Source: Perkinsus chesapeaki (taxonomy: Eukaryota > Perkinsozoa > Perkinsida > Perkinsidae). From it: 64,000 nt of DNA. Positions within the stretch are counted from its first letter, which is position 1. Each line of letters begins with the position of its first letter. The translations under genes were made by a program, and so were the position numbers. The notes under the pieces were generated by a model, which saw nothing but the letters and a program-made list of their open reading frames with translations, was not told the origin of the DNA and ran no database searches. Below, piece after piece: positions 1-14,400 of the stretch. The DNA lies in the NCBI GenBank assembly GCA_013115145.1, contig JAAPAO010000013.1:1-64000 (forward strand), in the 5' to 3' direction.

Positions 1-2404
1 TACCTCAAAACTCTCATTTTTGAAGAAGTTACGGCTGCCCATCGATTCTCCCTCTCTAGATGACCGGTACTGTACGTGGAGCAGGATAGCCGTGTAAGGA
101 TACACCAGCACGGAGCCTGTCGCAGTTTAGGATGATTTAAATGTTTCCTACGTTCCCAGGAATAACAACGGAAAAGTCTCCGACATCTATTCCGGCACTT
201 CTGTACTAATTCTATACGGCCCTGAGCTCGTTCCATTGCTAGACCTACACTCAAAGCTCAAGTTATCAACTCCGCAGGGACGGCGGACTAGGCTGGTTGA
301 CAGAGAGATGGTGTATTTCTCTTCTCTGTCGCATGCCAGCTAGTTCAACCAGAGGTAGGAAAAATGCCCTCTAGCACAACGAACTCATCCGCGATGCTAG
401 GCTTAGTGAAGCTGAGCAGCCCGCATTGATAATGTGGCATTGTTAGTGCTGAATTGCTTGGCCCGAACAGCTCGGGAGTAGTTGGCAATAATCTTTTGCT
501 ATTGCCGAGGAATAAAAGGAAACTCAGCACCAGAGACGTCGCAGAAAGGCTCACCGGCCAAGCCGTTCATATTTCCGACCGCTTCGCAGTAGACCAAAAT
601 CTTCTACTTCATGTGAGCTTTGCGAGGGTCTTCATAGATTGCACTTTGCGAACACGATACAAGTGGACTAGTTAGACAGCCTCCCTACAGGCGACAGATT
701 CGGAACATTCGGACGCATAAACTATAAATTGAATAGGATAAGCTTCAGTAAAAAAAGAAGCTGGTACATAACATATTTTCTAGCTACATGAAATGACATA
801 TAATCCAGTGTAGAGCACACTTTGTGATAAATTTATCAAAAAACAACGAGAGACGCTGAGAGTGTCGCACAAACTCTCTGAACACTCTCAATCAGATACT
901 ATCACTCATGAACGACTGGACCAGCTGCTGCATCCCACTTGAATCCCATTGAGAGTCCCAATCCGCCGAGGATTCGGTTATCGGTTAGTCGATCGTCCAA
1001 GTGAGAGATGCTCAAAGTTTGTTAACTTCACTCCTGAATGGGACATTTCCCTATTTTCGAACCAGAGCTGCCGAGTGCCGCATTCTTCGCAACGGCGTAC
1101 ACTGAGCCGGAGCAGACGCGCGGCCGTAGAGATATTAAATATGAGATTTCGGAGCCAAATTTTGGCTGTCAAAATGATAATCACCTATAGAGTATCTTAT
1201 CGAGTATTCTATGGTCCAATCATTCGATAAGACACAACAGCTAAAACTATAGTAGTGTGAACCACTGAAGAAGAGTGCGAATCCGCATCCTGTCGCAAAC
1301 GACTCTCTTGAAGGGAGCCCCTTCATTTGCTAAAACGGTCTAACACGTTTAAACGTTGGTATATTGGTTTCTCGCTTTCGTGAATCAAGCCGCTGCAAAT
1401 ATACATTCGAGAGTTCAGGGACTAGAACTATACTAGGGCTCAAGAATACTAAAGTCTTGAAACGAATCACATGGAAAAGTTTGTGATACATGGAGTGAAA
1501 ATATACCAGCAGAAAATAGGCACGACGACTTGCGCAAATGAAAGCCGTTATGCGAGTAAACCTCAGCCTGTAAGTTGTGTGTGATAAGCTCTTATCGCCT
1601 CCGCTAGCTTGTCGAATATGGACGAAGCATCTTCCCACGATATAAAGGCCAAGTAAACCTAAACAACTTAATCGACACCTTGCCACGTAGCTTCAATGAC
1701 ATGATAGCCCCAATGCACTTCCGCCGGCTCACCTCGTCAGATATTGTTTCTCGTGGATGGTTGCTAGCAAATGAGGGCATCACCTGTAACTCTTGCAACA
1801 CCTAAGATATGGAGCAGTGTAGATATAAGCGATGCGATGAAGAGTGTTTGAAATCATCAAGTGACTTTAACGACTCAGATTTTCTGAGTCATCGGGAAAC
1901 TAAGTGTCTGACTCAGAAAGCAGTAGACACTTAGTTTCCCGATGAAACTCTGTGAAGATAAGATATGAAACAATATTAAGAACCACCCGCAGCGGAGTCG
2001 GTCGGTCAGAGCTAGAGCTTGGGGTACGGAGACTATCTAGAGATGTTGTTTCGGTCGACAACTCGAGCTTCCAGCGACGGCGAGTTGAGAAAAGTCTACG
2101 TCTACTAACCTCTTCCACATCGTTCGAGCATAAACTATCTTTACGAGTCTCCTGCTTCTCATATTTGACGGATATAGGCGTTCGCTGCTGAGCTTCGCCG
2201 CCTAGTGCACTTTCCTGAACAATTGAAACTCTTCTGTGCTGCAGCACCACCGCTGGTAATAGCGACTCTCGACTTCCAGATACTAAGTCATTTGAGTTCT
2301 GTCGGACTGTGTGAAACGAAAAGAAATAATGGGCTCAAATACCTATATAGCTGCTTATATACTGGAGCTAAGTGGATAAATACGGGAGGCACTTGGTAGA
2401 CCAT
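1..2404. other. intergenic, no gene recognised
   Basis: Downstream of the VPS13-like stop. Both strands carry only short open frames without family motifs, and none joins into a convincing spliced gene. The one clear structure is a compound inverted repeat at 1872-1944, listed separately. A divergent gene with very short exons cannot be excluded by eye. Confidence 0.5.
1872..1944. repeat. compound inverted repeat / hairpin
   Basis: A perfect 20-bp inverted repeat pairs 1890-1909 with 1925-1944 across a 15-nt loop. Just before it, 1872-1879 pairs with 1883-1890 in an 8-bp hairpin around a 3-nt loop. The same 8-mer (gactcaga) recurs in the large loop at 1910-1917, so the segment can fold in two mutually exclusive ways. 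It lies about 460 bp past the VPS13 stop. It could be a small foldback element or a 3'-end processing structure; neither is shown. Confidence 0.7.
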
Positions 2405-5400
2405 TCAGATGTCGTTCGGCTGGCTAAAAGCCCGAAACGAATGCGTGCCTCGAGTTTCCTGCACATCTACTATATAATCAAATGTACAGCTGCTCATTGC
2501 GGAACGCAGCAAGTATGCTAACCTTGAGACCGCTTCCGCTCTCTCTGTTTTGTCCCGGAGATGCACGGAACGAGATCTCAAGAAGGAACGACACTCCTCT
2601 AGCATTTGGTGCCGATGAGGGAGCTGCCAGGCGCAGAGCTGTAATGGTCGAGAATGGTACCTGATCTATTCAGGATACAGATAGTTTCAGCAGCACTGTG
2701 CTTCACCTGGAATTCCACAGTTCGCCCGTGCCTCGTGGAAATCTTCGAAATTCGCTCCTTGGTGATGCAAACAAAAGAGCGAATCGTCGACTCTGAAACA
2801 AACAAAGAGCCGCAACATAGTCCCTCAGGATTAAAGGATCTCGGCGGAAAGTTGTAGCTTACTCTCTTGCAACTCCATAAAGTATACCACAACATCGCCA
2901 CTCATAGATAACCAGCTGTCACGGTCATCATTAGTAGTGCGCAGAATCCGCGAGACTAGTGCTAGGTCAGGATCATAAGGCTTCAGACATCTCCAACCAC
3001 TCGTATGAAGGGCAGGGCGGACTTGCTCATGGTGCTCGGAGCTGAAAGGGATGGTCATGAGACCAACGATAATGAGAAACGGAGGTCAGTGCTCGTGCAC
3101 GATGAAGACCAAGTTGAATCCACTAAGGGTCAGGAATCCATGAACGGTCTCACCCGTCCCAGTCAATATCTCTGTCGCTGACGGAGTTGCGAAGGCCACG
3201 AAATATTGAAGACAGGAGGAGGAGAACTGCTGACAGGATGCTCAGGGCTATTGTTAATGTTCCGGTAACGACTCCCTGAAGACACAAAAGAGTGTTGTGT
3301 CACACAAATTGTGTTAGAACGCTTGCGAAACGAGCAGCTGCGGGTAACGGTAGAGTTATGAGTATGACTAACGAGGGTTACCAGTAGGATCCCTAAAAGG
3401 ACAACATGACGGTTGCCACACCACGGATGCCGCAAGCCCAACACTGCTCCTCGGTAGGTCATAATGGCCGCGAGTTGGACGCCTGTGATGAGACCATCTA
3501 TGCCACCGGTGATTGCCAGTGTTCCCAGTCGAGAAGCCTGAGGGAGGAAAGGCTCGAGGATAGAGTATTGGTCGACAAAGCCCAGCGACGACTGGATGAG
3601 TTCCGCGTGTAGAAGCAGCGTGGTAAAGGAATACCTCAACCGCATCTTCATAAGTGGTCATATCGTTGCAACCTCCATGCTCGTCGCTTTGATCATCTTC
3701 CTGTATCCAAAACCATTGAAGATATATGATGATAGCATCGATCATCGCCTGTAAGCCAGCAGTTGTCCGGGAGAACGAATCGAAGAGACCCCCGACAATG
3801 CCAGCGCCGATCGACTTCACTCCACGGCCTGTAAAAGATGCTCCGAGGAACCTGCTTACTGAACTTACCGAGGGACGTCGTGAGAGAATGAGAATCACCG
3901 CCCAGCGATGCATCAGCGGAGTCCCTTAGCAAGTCCACAACCCGATCGCCAATCTGAAGGCCACACTTGAAGGAGTGGGCAAGTCGAGTGTATATCTCTT
4001 TTCAGGATGGTAGTTGAGGGAGAAGCCCTACCCCTGAAGGAGCTTACTCTATTCAGAAATGTGACAGGATTGCCGAGAACATCAATTGAGCCGATGATCT
4101 TCAAGACCTGCATCATGCCTTCGCGGAGATAGAAATTTGAGACATCAGAGGCCTGACACAAACACTCAATAATCAGTCCGCGGTGGCCCCTTGTGGTTGT
4201 TGCACTAGTCTTTCTCAAATGAGAGATGCCACTATTCACTCAGCGTGGCCCAGCGGGTGTACTTGGTCTCCATCATGTTAGCTAGGCTAGTTGTTAATAA
4301 CATGCTCCTCATTTGCGCTGTGAAAAATACCCATTTTCATCACATACATGCATTTCAGTGTCAGCAAGCCCACTTCGGAAATTTGGCAAAGACAAATGTT
4401 CCTAGATTTTGCACTTACTATTTCGGTCGGTGTGGCAAAGGTATGCTCGCTAGTGATAGCTTTAAACCTAATAGGTGAGTTAGAGACTTTGGGAACATTC
4501 TCGAATGCCGCATTTATAATCCGCACCTGAATAATAGGATCGGTGAAGATGACGGCATCACGGAAAACACTCACCAATGCAACGTCATCATCCTTTGCTT
4601 TGCTCCTTCTTCTCCCTCCAGACCGCTTGGTGTGTAATGAGAAGCTCACCTTAATCTGACGAGTGGTAAGATACTTCATATTGGTCGATATTCACCGACG
4701 CCGTACGGGATTTAACGTGAAGGTTTGAATATAGACTTTGCTGTCCGCTGGCGGCCGCTGGGTTGCGTCAAATTCGGGAGTATCTTGATGCACTTGATAG
4801 CAAAGCGAGCCGCTCTTCGTGCCTCCCTTACCTAGAAGCTTGCGGTATGCCAGAGATGAAACCACAGTGGCTCGGGCGGAGCCTCCTCCTACTGCGGGTC
4901 TATCTGATATCGCAGAGGCCCTAATTGACGCCACGCATCTTGCCACACTTGCTGGAACAACCTCGAAGAGGCTATACAGCTCCATTGTAAACCTGTTATG
5001 ACATGTACCGAAAAAATCATGCGAGTTCTCAGGCGTCGAAGGCTGTACGTGCTACTCTTACCGTAGCAGTCTGACAACTGATTTCTGGTCAACGTTTATA
5101 ACCAACGGTTGTAGCGTAACGCTGAGCGAGCGTATCTCCTTCACGCTGTCCCAAGGATTGTCAGGCATGAGGACTACCTCAACCTGTCAAAGAAGTGTGG
5201 CAAGCAGCAACATCTGCAGTGTGAAAGACATGCAAGACTGTCATGTGCCATAGTCTGCTTCGGGAGCGAAACCTTGTTGAAGAGCTGGGCTAACCTGGAA
5301 GCTTGGCTCCGTCATCATCGGCAATAATTCACCGTATCCTCTCCGATTCATTCCAAGATTCTTCGTATGTAACAGAGTTTTATAATACCTGGGCAGCAGC

Positions 5401-8400
5401 TGCACAGGTTGGCCAGCGGAGGACTCAGCGCCCATCACCCGTCACGAATGTGGTTATCAACTTGTACGCTTCCCACGCTGATAGCCACGGTTGAGTCGGA
5501 GGATGGGCCTCCAGTTCGGTTCAAGGAGATCGCTATTCTATTGGCTGAAGCGTACCTTACGATGATCATCAATGTTTCCTGCTGCGACCATGGGAGACAA
5601 AAGGGGCGCAAAGGTGACCAGTGACGTACAGTAGTTCCTCAGGTGTCGAGTCGATAAGACTTAGTCCGATGCCTTCAAGTTTCATGCTTATTTGAATCTT
5701 TGGTTCTGCAGAAGCTGAACAGTCTCGTGCTCCTTCACACCGTGCTGTCGCCGATGCAGTTGAAGCGGATGTGGCACCTTGATGGTATTAAAGCTACAAA
5801 TTGGGAGGCTGGCATCCAAGGTCCATACAATAGGCACAGAAATCTATCACGAGGATCTCTCATTGAGAAGTAAAAATGAGACGGACGAACAAACCCACTG
5901 CTGGAAACCAGCAATTTCTGCAGCCCTATCGGTAGGTTAACTCCTCTCAAACTTCTTAGCCCATGTGCAGCAAGTGCCCACTCGAATGCCGCTGGTGATA
6001 CAGCATCTCCACGATCCTATAAAATGACTAATAACATAGCGGTGAGATTACACACACTTTATGATTCACCGAAAAGACGTCAGTATCATTCTGAATACTA
6101 TTGCAGTACTCCACAGCAGCCTTGCTTCCAAATACACTGGCCAGCTCACGTGCTGCTGGTCTCTCAATTAGGTCAAGGCCTACAGTGATGTCGATTGCCG
6201 AATAGTATGAAACAGCTCGCTCAGTATCGCTGGGTAGCTTACGTTCGAAAAGGCCTTCAAGTTTCGGATCAATCTTCGGTGGGCTTGGCAATGCGCCAAC
6301 TGATGCGCGCTTAGCAAGATCCCCGGAGCTCGAAAAGCTGGAGTACTCGGAACCTTGAGGCAGGAATGCAGAAAACCTCCAGGTTGAAAATAACCAATCT
6401 TCCACAGCACTTCAGTAGTCCCTACTTCTGTGTGTTGAGAGATTCACGAATTACCAGGTCCAATCTACAGTGGGTTTGGAGGAGAGGGTTTTCATCAGGT
6501 TCCCACGGAGACCCAGAGCGCGGCTTAGTGCTGCTTACTATACTGTATATCCCACGACTGGGGCGTTCCACTACCATCACGATTTTCTGCTAACGTTTAA
6601 AGTCAAGCTCTACTGTATAAACCTTCGTCACACGTTCCAGATTAGATATAAAGTAAACAGCTGCGTACAATGTAGAGTGTGCACAGCAAATGAACGCTAC
6701 AAAATGGTGGGACATAGCTGTAATAATCTGGCTCGGTTACTTACCTTCAAACTCATCGAGGTGCTGCGCTGGAACCGCAAAAGCGCTGGGAGAAACAAGA
6801 TGTTCTGAGGTATAGCAAAGTGTCATTTCTACAGTGGCTCAAAGACAGTAAGAAAGCAGCCGTGAAGCTCTTACCGGAAATCTCCTGACCGGACCGAAGC
6901 GAATAACCATGCACGGTGCGACGCAGACTTCCTCGCGATGCAGATTGCCGCATACTTGTTCGCCTGCTCCTTTTTATCGAGCTGAGAGTCGGGACTGTTA
7001 GCCGACTTTGCTTCACAACTGTGCTTCTAATTAGCCTGCCGCCTACCCAGCAAGGTTCAACTCAAGACGGTGTATTCGGACCCACCTGTGACCGCTGTCT
7101 CCTTCACATTCCCAGCGATCCTAGCGACCGCGTCGGTGACTGCACTAGCAACAGTTACGGCACGATGCCGAGCACCTATAAGCAAGAATCCTACGAGCGT
7201 TAAGACAATTTATACGGTCCTCAGAAGCTTCGCCGTTGATATCTGTGGTCTCAGCTTGGGGGGATATGCTCAGGATTCGAGACCCTCCAGAGACCATCAC
7301 CTCGATGATAACAATCCCCGAAGAGCTTATAAGCAGCTTTTCGTGAACCTGAAGCTCCAAAAGATGCAAGATGCGTCGGTAAGGTTGGACTTATCTTTAT
7401 CCTAGCCAGCTCGATCTCAAACACCCCGAGAGGCTTCATTGACTTGTGTCGAGCCGCATCTTGCGCATCGCGTATTCGAGTCTCGAGAACTCTTTTAATA
7501 TCAAGAGTATTCTGGAATCGCATCTAAACATTGTTGTGCATCCAACACTGCTGGGAAGATGGAGGAGACAGTTACTTGAAGCATACGTCTTCCTCCGGGA
7601 TCGTGCCAGGAGAAATCCACAGTAGAGCCTGGAAGACGGAAGAATGGCGTAGATTTCCCTTCTGAGCCTTACTGGGCCCAAGTTCCTCCCAGGGGAGCTC
7701 TGGCAGTCCGGCCTGTCGAAACCACATGAGATGGACGGATTTATTCTGCAACTTGAAATCCGGTGCTGTTGGTGCTCGGAGCGCTATGAATATTGTGGCG
7801 TTGTCGGGAGTGCCTGCTCGACATTGAATACTATCTTTAGTGTAGTGGGTCACGGCATTACTCGTATGAACCTCGGTAATTGCGAATGTCTTGGCAGCAT
7901 CATGCGTGCCAACTTGCAGCATATTATGACGGATTTGCATGGTGCCTGTACTGTACAATGACCCCTGACGTCACAACGTTACCATACGTTAAGCTACTCA
8001 CCAAGATCGGAGATACAGAAGGGATGGCTCCAGTTCCCCATCGTCACCGACGAGCTTGATGAGGTCGAATGTCTGGAAGATGAGCGTTGAAGACTAGAGA
8101 GCATCGCCGACCGTCCAAGGGCGATGCGAGAAGGCGCTAACTCAGTTGGTTCCGCGCAGCTCACGTGTACCTTTGACAAACCTAACGCTCGCGTTCCGCG
8201 TCGTGCAACTCACCATAACCTTCTCGTCGCCTTTCACTTGCTGTGGGTGAAAGGCCATTCTGTTCGAAGATTGGATGCAGAAGCTATGATGGCCAGACTC
8301 TTCTTGTATCTGCCTCGCTTTGACTTCTGCCTCGCTTTCTCTTGAAGCTTACCCATATCTGTCGACCAGTCAAGTTAACGAAGACAAATCTTGGTACAAG

Positions 8401-11400
8401 CTCGATGATACGTGTGCGTATAAACGGAGGCTGGCTTAGTGATATATTGACGCCTAACCAATGTGCAGGCTGCCTTTCCCCTCGAGGTATTATCACTTGG
8501 CCAGATGCTGCAGTCTGAGGAAAGCAGATATATACACTCCGATCAGCTACGCGTCCGGCAACGACTTACATCGACTCTGAATGGCTGACTTAGCTCGCTG
8601 CTAGACTGCACTGCCGGCAAGCATGCGGCGCGAACCCGCAGCGTTTTCCGTGGATCTCGACTTGTACTCATGTCACTCCTAGAGTGCGTCCAAAACCGAC
8701 CAACTTGTGAGCGATTAGCTACAACTCCATCACCAAAGCCGACCTTCCACAGATACACAGGGAAGTCCAGTCGATTGACGACCCAATATGCACTGTACAG
8801 AGTTATAAAGCGTGCAGATGAGAGCAGCCGCACCCTCCCGTGGAACGAGAGCGGGAAAGTTTCCGACGGGTCGACAAAGTTGGCCACTTCCAAGCGGATA
8901 TGCATAGGAGCCATACTTCTATCAGGTCTTCGTCTCAATACCACTACCGAGTCGCCGACCTTGGTTTTAGCGACCTCGATGCAGTCGCTGACGAAGTCGG
9001 CCGCCTCGACTATCATGTGGTTCACGACTTGCGGACACTTTGCATTCTCGCCCGGCTGTAAGTCAGGGCATACCCATTCTTTACTATACTCCCCTTCAAG
9101 GCTTGGTGGGATTAATCTTATCGATACACTTTGGCAAAGACGGTTACGTATCTGTATACCCCACTCTATGAAAATCTCGAACGATAAGTCGGAAGTGCGT
9201 GCCTTGCGTGCCTGATTTCCCACTGCCACAACAGTCGTGGTCATAGATAGTTTACTTGGCACATCAGACAGGATGGGGAACTCCAAAGAGGAGCCGGGGA
9301 GATTACCGTAGTCCTTCACCTGGTCGGACTGATAACGAGCTAGAGCCTCAGAGGTCACGCTCGGCAGCAACGGGCGGAGACATCCTAGTAATTTCAACCA
9401 AGAATCTTCGCCTTCGGGTCCGCTCCACTGTGAACTCTCCAAGATACGCCCACACATTTCCCAAAGACCAACATAAGGCACCAAGTACTGTTTCTGGTTA
9501 CTCGTATGGCTGCTTTCACCGACAAAGAATTGCTGAGGCAGCATCCATGATACAGGGATTGCACAAGCTTCGCCTGGTGGTATAACCAAATGGGTGGGCC
9601 CTTTGGAGATATGCGACGTATTGAGTTCGGCCTTTGTGCAGCTCTGAGTGCCTCTTGGGTGCTGAATCGGCTCCTTGCTCCTTGCCGCTTCTCTATAGGT
9701 CGGCTCATGTCGTGCCTTGTCATTGTCCTTAGTGTCATCACACTCACCAAGCACGTCTGCATGACCCCTTCGAGGACTTACAATAACCAGCGGGACACTG
9801 GTATCGTTAACTACACTGTAAAGTGAAGATACCCACACATCCCACACTGATAGAGTTGGATGCATTTGTACCCGAATCATGACGTGAACCATAAACCAAT
9901 CGCGCCGGACTCTGCCAAATATTCGGCTTTCGTTTTCGTCGCCGCTCTTCGAGGCAAATCCTTTAGGGGTAATTGCCAGTGTCTTTACAACCTTGAATGC
10001 GCCACGTGGAACTCGAAAGCGATGGACTCGCGAGCCAGCCTCGTTGAGACGCTTCAGCGGCTCTAGGAAGACCGTCCTGCAACCAATTTGGAGACAAAGA
10101 TCTATTGGCATTGTTTTGCCATCACCCTCGTTGATAGGGAGTGCAAAGCCTTCTTGGCATCCGTTTGGAACCCTTTCCCATTCACTCAAGGAGTCACTAA
10201 TCCCGAGGACGCCACGATCCGCATAGTCTCTCGCAGTTCGCACGAAGACAGGTAGGCCGGTGAGATTGACGAGTCTCGGGCCAGCTCGAGCTCCCGCCCC
10301 AAAGCTCAAATTTCGTAGAGCCTCCTTAAGGTCTCCACCTAGTGGAATTGGCTGTGCCGAACCAACTGCAGGCGATAAGGAATCAGGGCTTGGAGGTGGG
10401 GAACGCAGAGTCGGTAAGCTGAGGTATCGACCGCGCGACAACTGGCCGCGAGTGTTTGCGGGGCCGTGGGAGTACCCATCCTCTTGCATCGTTCTCCACA
10501 ACAGCGGTACTGTCTGTTGAGATGATACCATTCTCCTCACACATGAATAATCCAGGTTGCCTCCAATCTCAGCGCCGGCCGATGACCGCACAAAGTCATA
10601 TCTGGGCTCCGCTTGTGACCCTGCCCGAGGCGCGCTCTGGACATTTATGCTACCACCGGCTTCGACAGGAGAAGAAGTGATGAGATTCCACTCTTTAAAT
10701 AACATCATTTTCTGCCATATACTTGCCGAAGACCAATCCATGCACACAGGAGCGCCAGTCTGCATCATCGGCTCCAGACCAGTTACTGATTGCCCTGCCC
10801 CGTGTGCTACAGATGGGCTTGTTGGCAGTGAACCGTCTATTAGCATAGCCGATGTCGAGGTGAACGAATCTAGGAGCACCTTTCCCGCCGAGAATCTATA
10901 GCTTTTCACAGGACCGGCTCTGTCGGTCCTTGCAACCGAGAGCGTTTTTACAGGGAATACCTCTATCTTAGGTACTGTGGAACACTTGGGGGTGGGATAA
11001 CCGTCAGACCTTGAAAATAAATCATGAAAGTAGGTCTCATCAATGGTCGCTGAGAACTCTTGCAAGCGATTAACTAAGCCGTGATAGAACATCATGCCGG
11101 TTTCCAGGCCACCTTCAGTCACCAAGACATTCAACCAAGTGCAGTTTGTAACCAGGTGCCACGATTCTACCTTGTCCATAGTACTGCGGAACGTCACGTG
11201 AAGTTGAACGGGCTCAAGGCATGGCTCATAGCCACCAAATGGCCGGTTGAATAACTCCATCCCAGTGGACATCTCCAGGGAGTACTCCTTGAGCATATCA
11301 GGCATGGAATCTAGCGACTGAGAATCGCCGCCAACCTCCGAAGAAGCTCTTATTCGAATATCCTCTACAGTGATGAGAGCCAACTTCGCCATTACTTTGG

Positions 11401-14400
11401 GAGGCTGACGCGAAGTCTTATCGCTCCGAATGGACTCAGTGATCTCGATCTGGACAGTCTCTGCTCTGAGCGTAAAACTACTATTCTCTCCCAGCCCGGT
11501 AGCCGCATGACGATGAGTGCTAGAGAATGCCACGGTCATTGGCCTCGAAAGTGGTTCGTCTTCTTCACCGAAAGCAGGTGTGTGACCAGTTGTCGCGCCA
11601 TCTAGAGCGCGTTCAGCTTCGTGCTCTGGCAAGGCAGAAGGTAGAACCCCAGCTGCTATCTGACCGATGGCTCCGAGGAGAACGATATCGGTTGTAGAAA
11701 GCAGGACTTTGAGAGGCCCGACTTTGATTTCCGTTCTTGCCGTTGGTCCATCTCCAGTACGGTTAAGGAATGCCTGTATGTGAAACGGCTCGATTATTTC
11801 ATGAGATGAGCCTGCTCGAAGTTTCCACATACCCTCAGAGCCCCACTTGGGGATGCCACAGGATACTGTACATTGACTCAGTGTTAAAACAACGGTCGTC
11901 GTCTCGTAATTCCCAAAAGTTTGGGACGCGCTGGAAGACAACTGAGAGGTATACCCGACATTGAACTTTACGATAGCAGCTGGGGGTGCGGTGCTGCCCC
12001 AAGGAATCCACTCTGGGGTATCTTCTTTCTCAAGGGCACCCAAATAATCTTCAATAGGAACCCAGATAGTGCAGTCCACGTCATCAAGGGCAATTGAGTA
12101 ACGAGTCCAGTTGCTCAATCCGGCTGAGCTATACATCTCTTCGGTGGCAAGGTCCCCAAATGAGTTCCGCCACAGACAATTCAGCTCCCAGGTGAGATCG
12201 GCGAGAAGTGATAAGCTTTTTGCCAGACGCAGGACCTCATGTAAAACCGGCCAGTCTAACCACATATTCACCGGCCCCGTACGTCGAATTTGCACCTCGC
12301 ATTCTGTCGCTGTATTCCCAGAAAATGCAATGATGCAATTTCCCTCGCGAGTCTCCGCCAGATGTTGACGAACAACCCGTTCTATCTCTGCCAGGGACGC
12401 TCTACTTAGTTTGCTGGAGTGGTAGCCGGAGTGGACAGGATCCAACTCCGGTGGGTTCCCCACGCTGAAGAATCTCCGGGTCGTATCTTCGGAGATCTCA
12501 ACTGTGGCATAGGGGCCCCCGAAACCAACTATTTGATGGAAGCTACCGTCTGAGTGACTCATCGTTGTTATCCTTTGCCCCGTAGACGTTAGTCTTAAGG
12601 AAGCTGGGGAGAGCTTCAGTGTGGCGCGCGGGCAGTAAAACGAGACCCAGACAGAGATTTGCCAAGGTGTAGGCTGTGCTTCGGATCCAGGAATGCTAGT
12701 TTTAGGCGAAGGCGTGCAGCGCGCGGTGACAGGGGTCACAGGATGTGATTCAGCTAATCTGTGCGGTTCTTCGAGCTCTTGTAATTCTTTCAGCGTCGTC
12801 TGTAATACAGATAATACCTGATGAAACATTTCAAAAAGAAGAAGTGACAGAATGAGACGCAAATTGAAAAAATGATAATCATAGGAGACTCAAGTGTATC
12901 ATGCAAATAATACAATTGGTTGTCTTAGTCCGGGCAACTACAGCGGTAGTGCTTACGTACGTATACAGTAGGTGTGGGACGAATATGCCGACATGCAAGT
13001 TTCCCGTGGCACAGGTGTGCTAGAGTTTCCGAGGGAAGAATGTGCAAACATTCTAAAGGACGGCGGTGTCATGGTCGCCGCCGAGAAACCTAGTTCATTG
13101 TGGAGTTTACGTAACTTGGCCTTGTTTATAAATAAATGCAGGATTAATTAATTAACCGGCAATAGCTCAGTTGGTAGAGCGTCCGACTGTAGTGCATCTA
13201 GTCATCGGATGGTCCCTGGTTCGATTCCGGGTTGCCGGACTTATGCATTTATGTGTATCGCCTTTCCTCACCGGTTATCATGCAGGAACATTCTCGGGTG
13301 CATGAAGTTTACCGTCGCGCACTCGCTGCTGTACAGTGACCGGAGCTAGTGACCCGGTCTTACGGAAAGTAGGTGGACACTTTAGCAGTGACAGCATTAG
13401 GCTTTAATAGGTTCCACATGAGCCCACCCAACAGGCTACTAGTAGTGGCCTACTAGCCGTATACTGTACGGCGTACAGTAACGTTCAAGAACAAGCCTAT
13501 TATGAAGCAGTATAAGGTGATATAATGGATGCACAAGGCAATATAATGAAAATTTCACACTGAGCATCAGCTCCGCAGCGAAGCCTGGGTGGACCAGGTG
13601 GTTGCGAGCGAGTTACCATATGCCCTGTTGGCGGATCACCCGGATATGGCAACAGGCCGCCTAAGATGCAGATATTTGATCGAGAGCTGGCGTAAACTAT
13701 CCCGGGTCACTCGTGCTTCGAAGCACACTTTCCATGGGTAGCCCAACTACCTGGTTGCATGAGCACGAAGGAGCGAACAAGTGATATAAAATAATCATAT
13801 ATGGCCCGTCTAGCTCAGTCGGTAGAGCGCAAGGCTCTTAACCTTGTGGTCGTGGGTTCGAGCCCCACGGTGGGTGTACATTTTATCCGTCAAACAGTCT
13901 TACAATATCCACAGATTCTTCAGCGATGTCTAGCTCTAACTCAGAATGGTCCACCAAAAATATCATGTTGGGTAACCGAGTCACGCGCGGCAAATGACAT
14001 ACCCGAAGATGAATCTGAAACTCGAACTCGACGAGGGAGGCTGTGGTGCGTGAAAGCCTGGGTTCATATTTACCTTCAAGCCTGATTTCCTCCAAACTCG
14101 GCGAGCGCTCGAATGGGGCTCCAATGGACTCCTCCAATCACAAGTCGGTACATGCCAGACACTATTGCCAGATGCTACGATGTCATACGTATCGAACCTA
14201 AAAACGTTCAACTTCCAACCTAGTGGCACTCGATGTACTCACGCTTCCTCCTCGCTGATCCCCTTTAGAGTTTGAACCTTATTCTTGATCGCAGAGCATA
14301 CCGAAGCACCACCAATCTCAAAAAGGATGGCATCGGAAGTTCCTGACACTGATCCATTTAGCAATCTCATTTGACAGGTAAAATGGGTCAATCACAGTTT

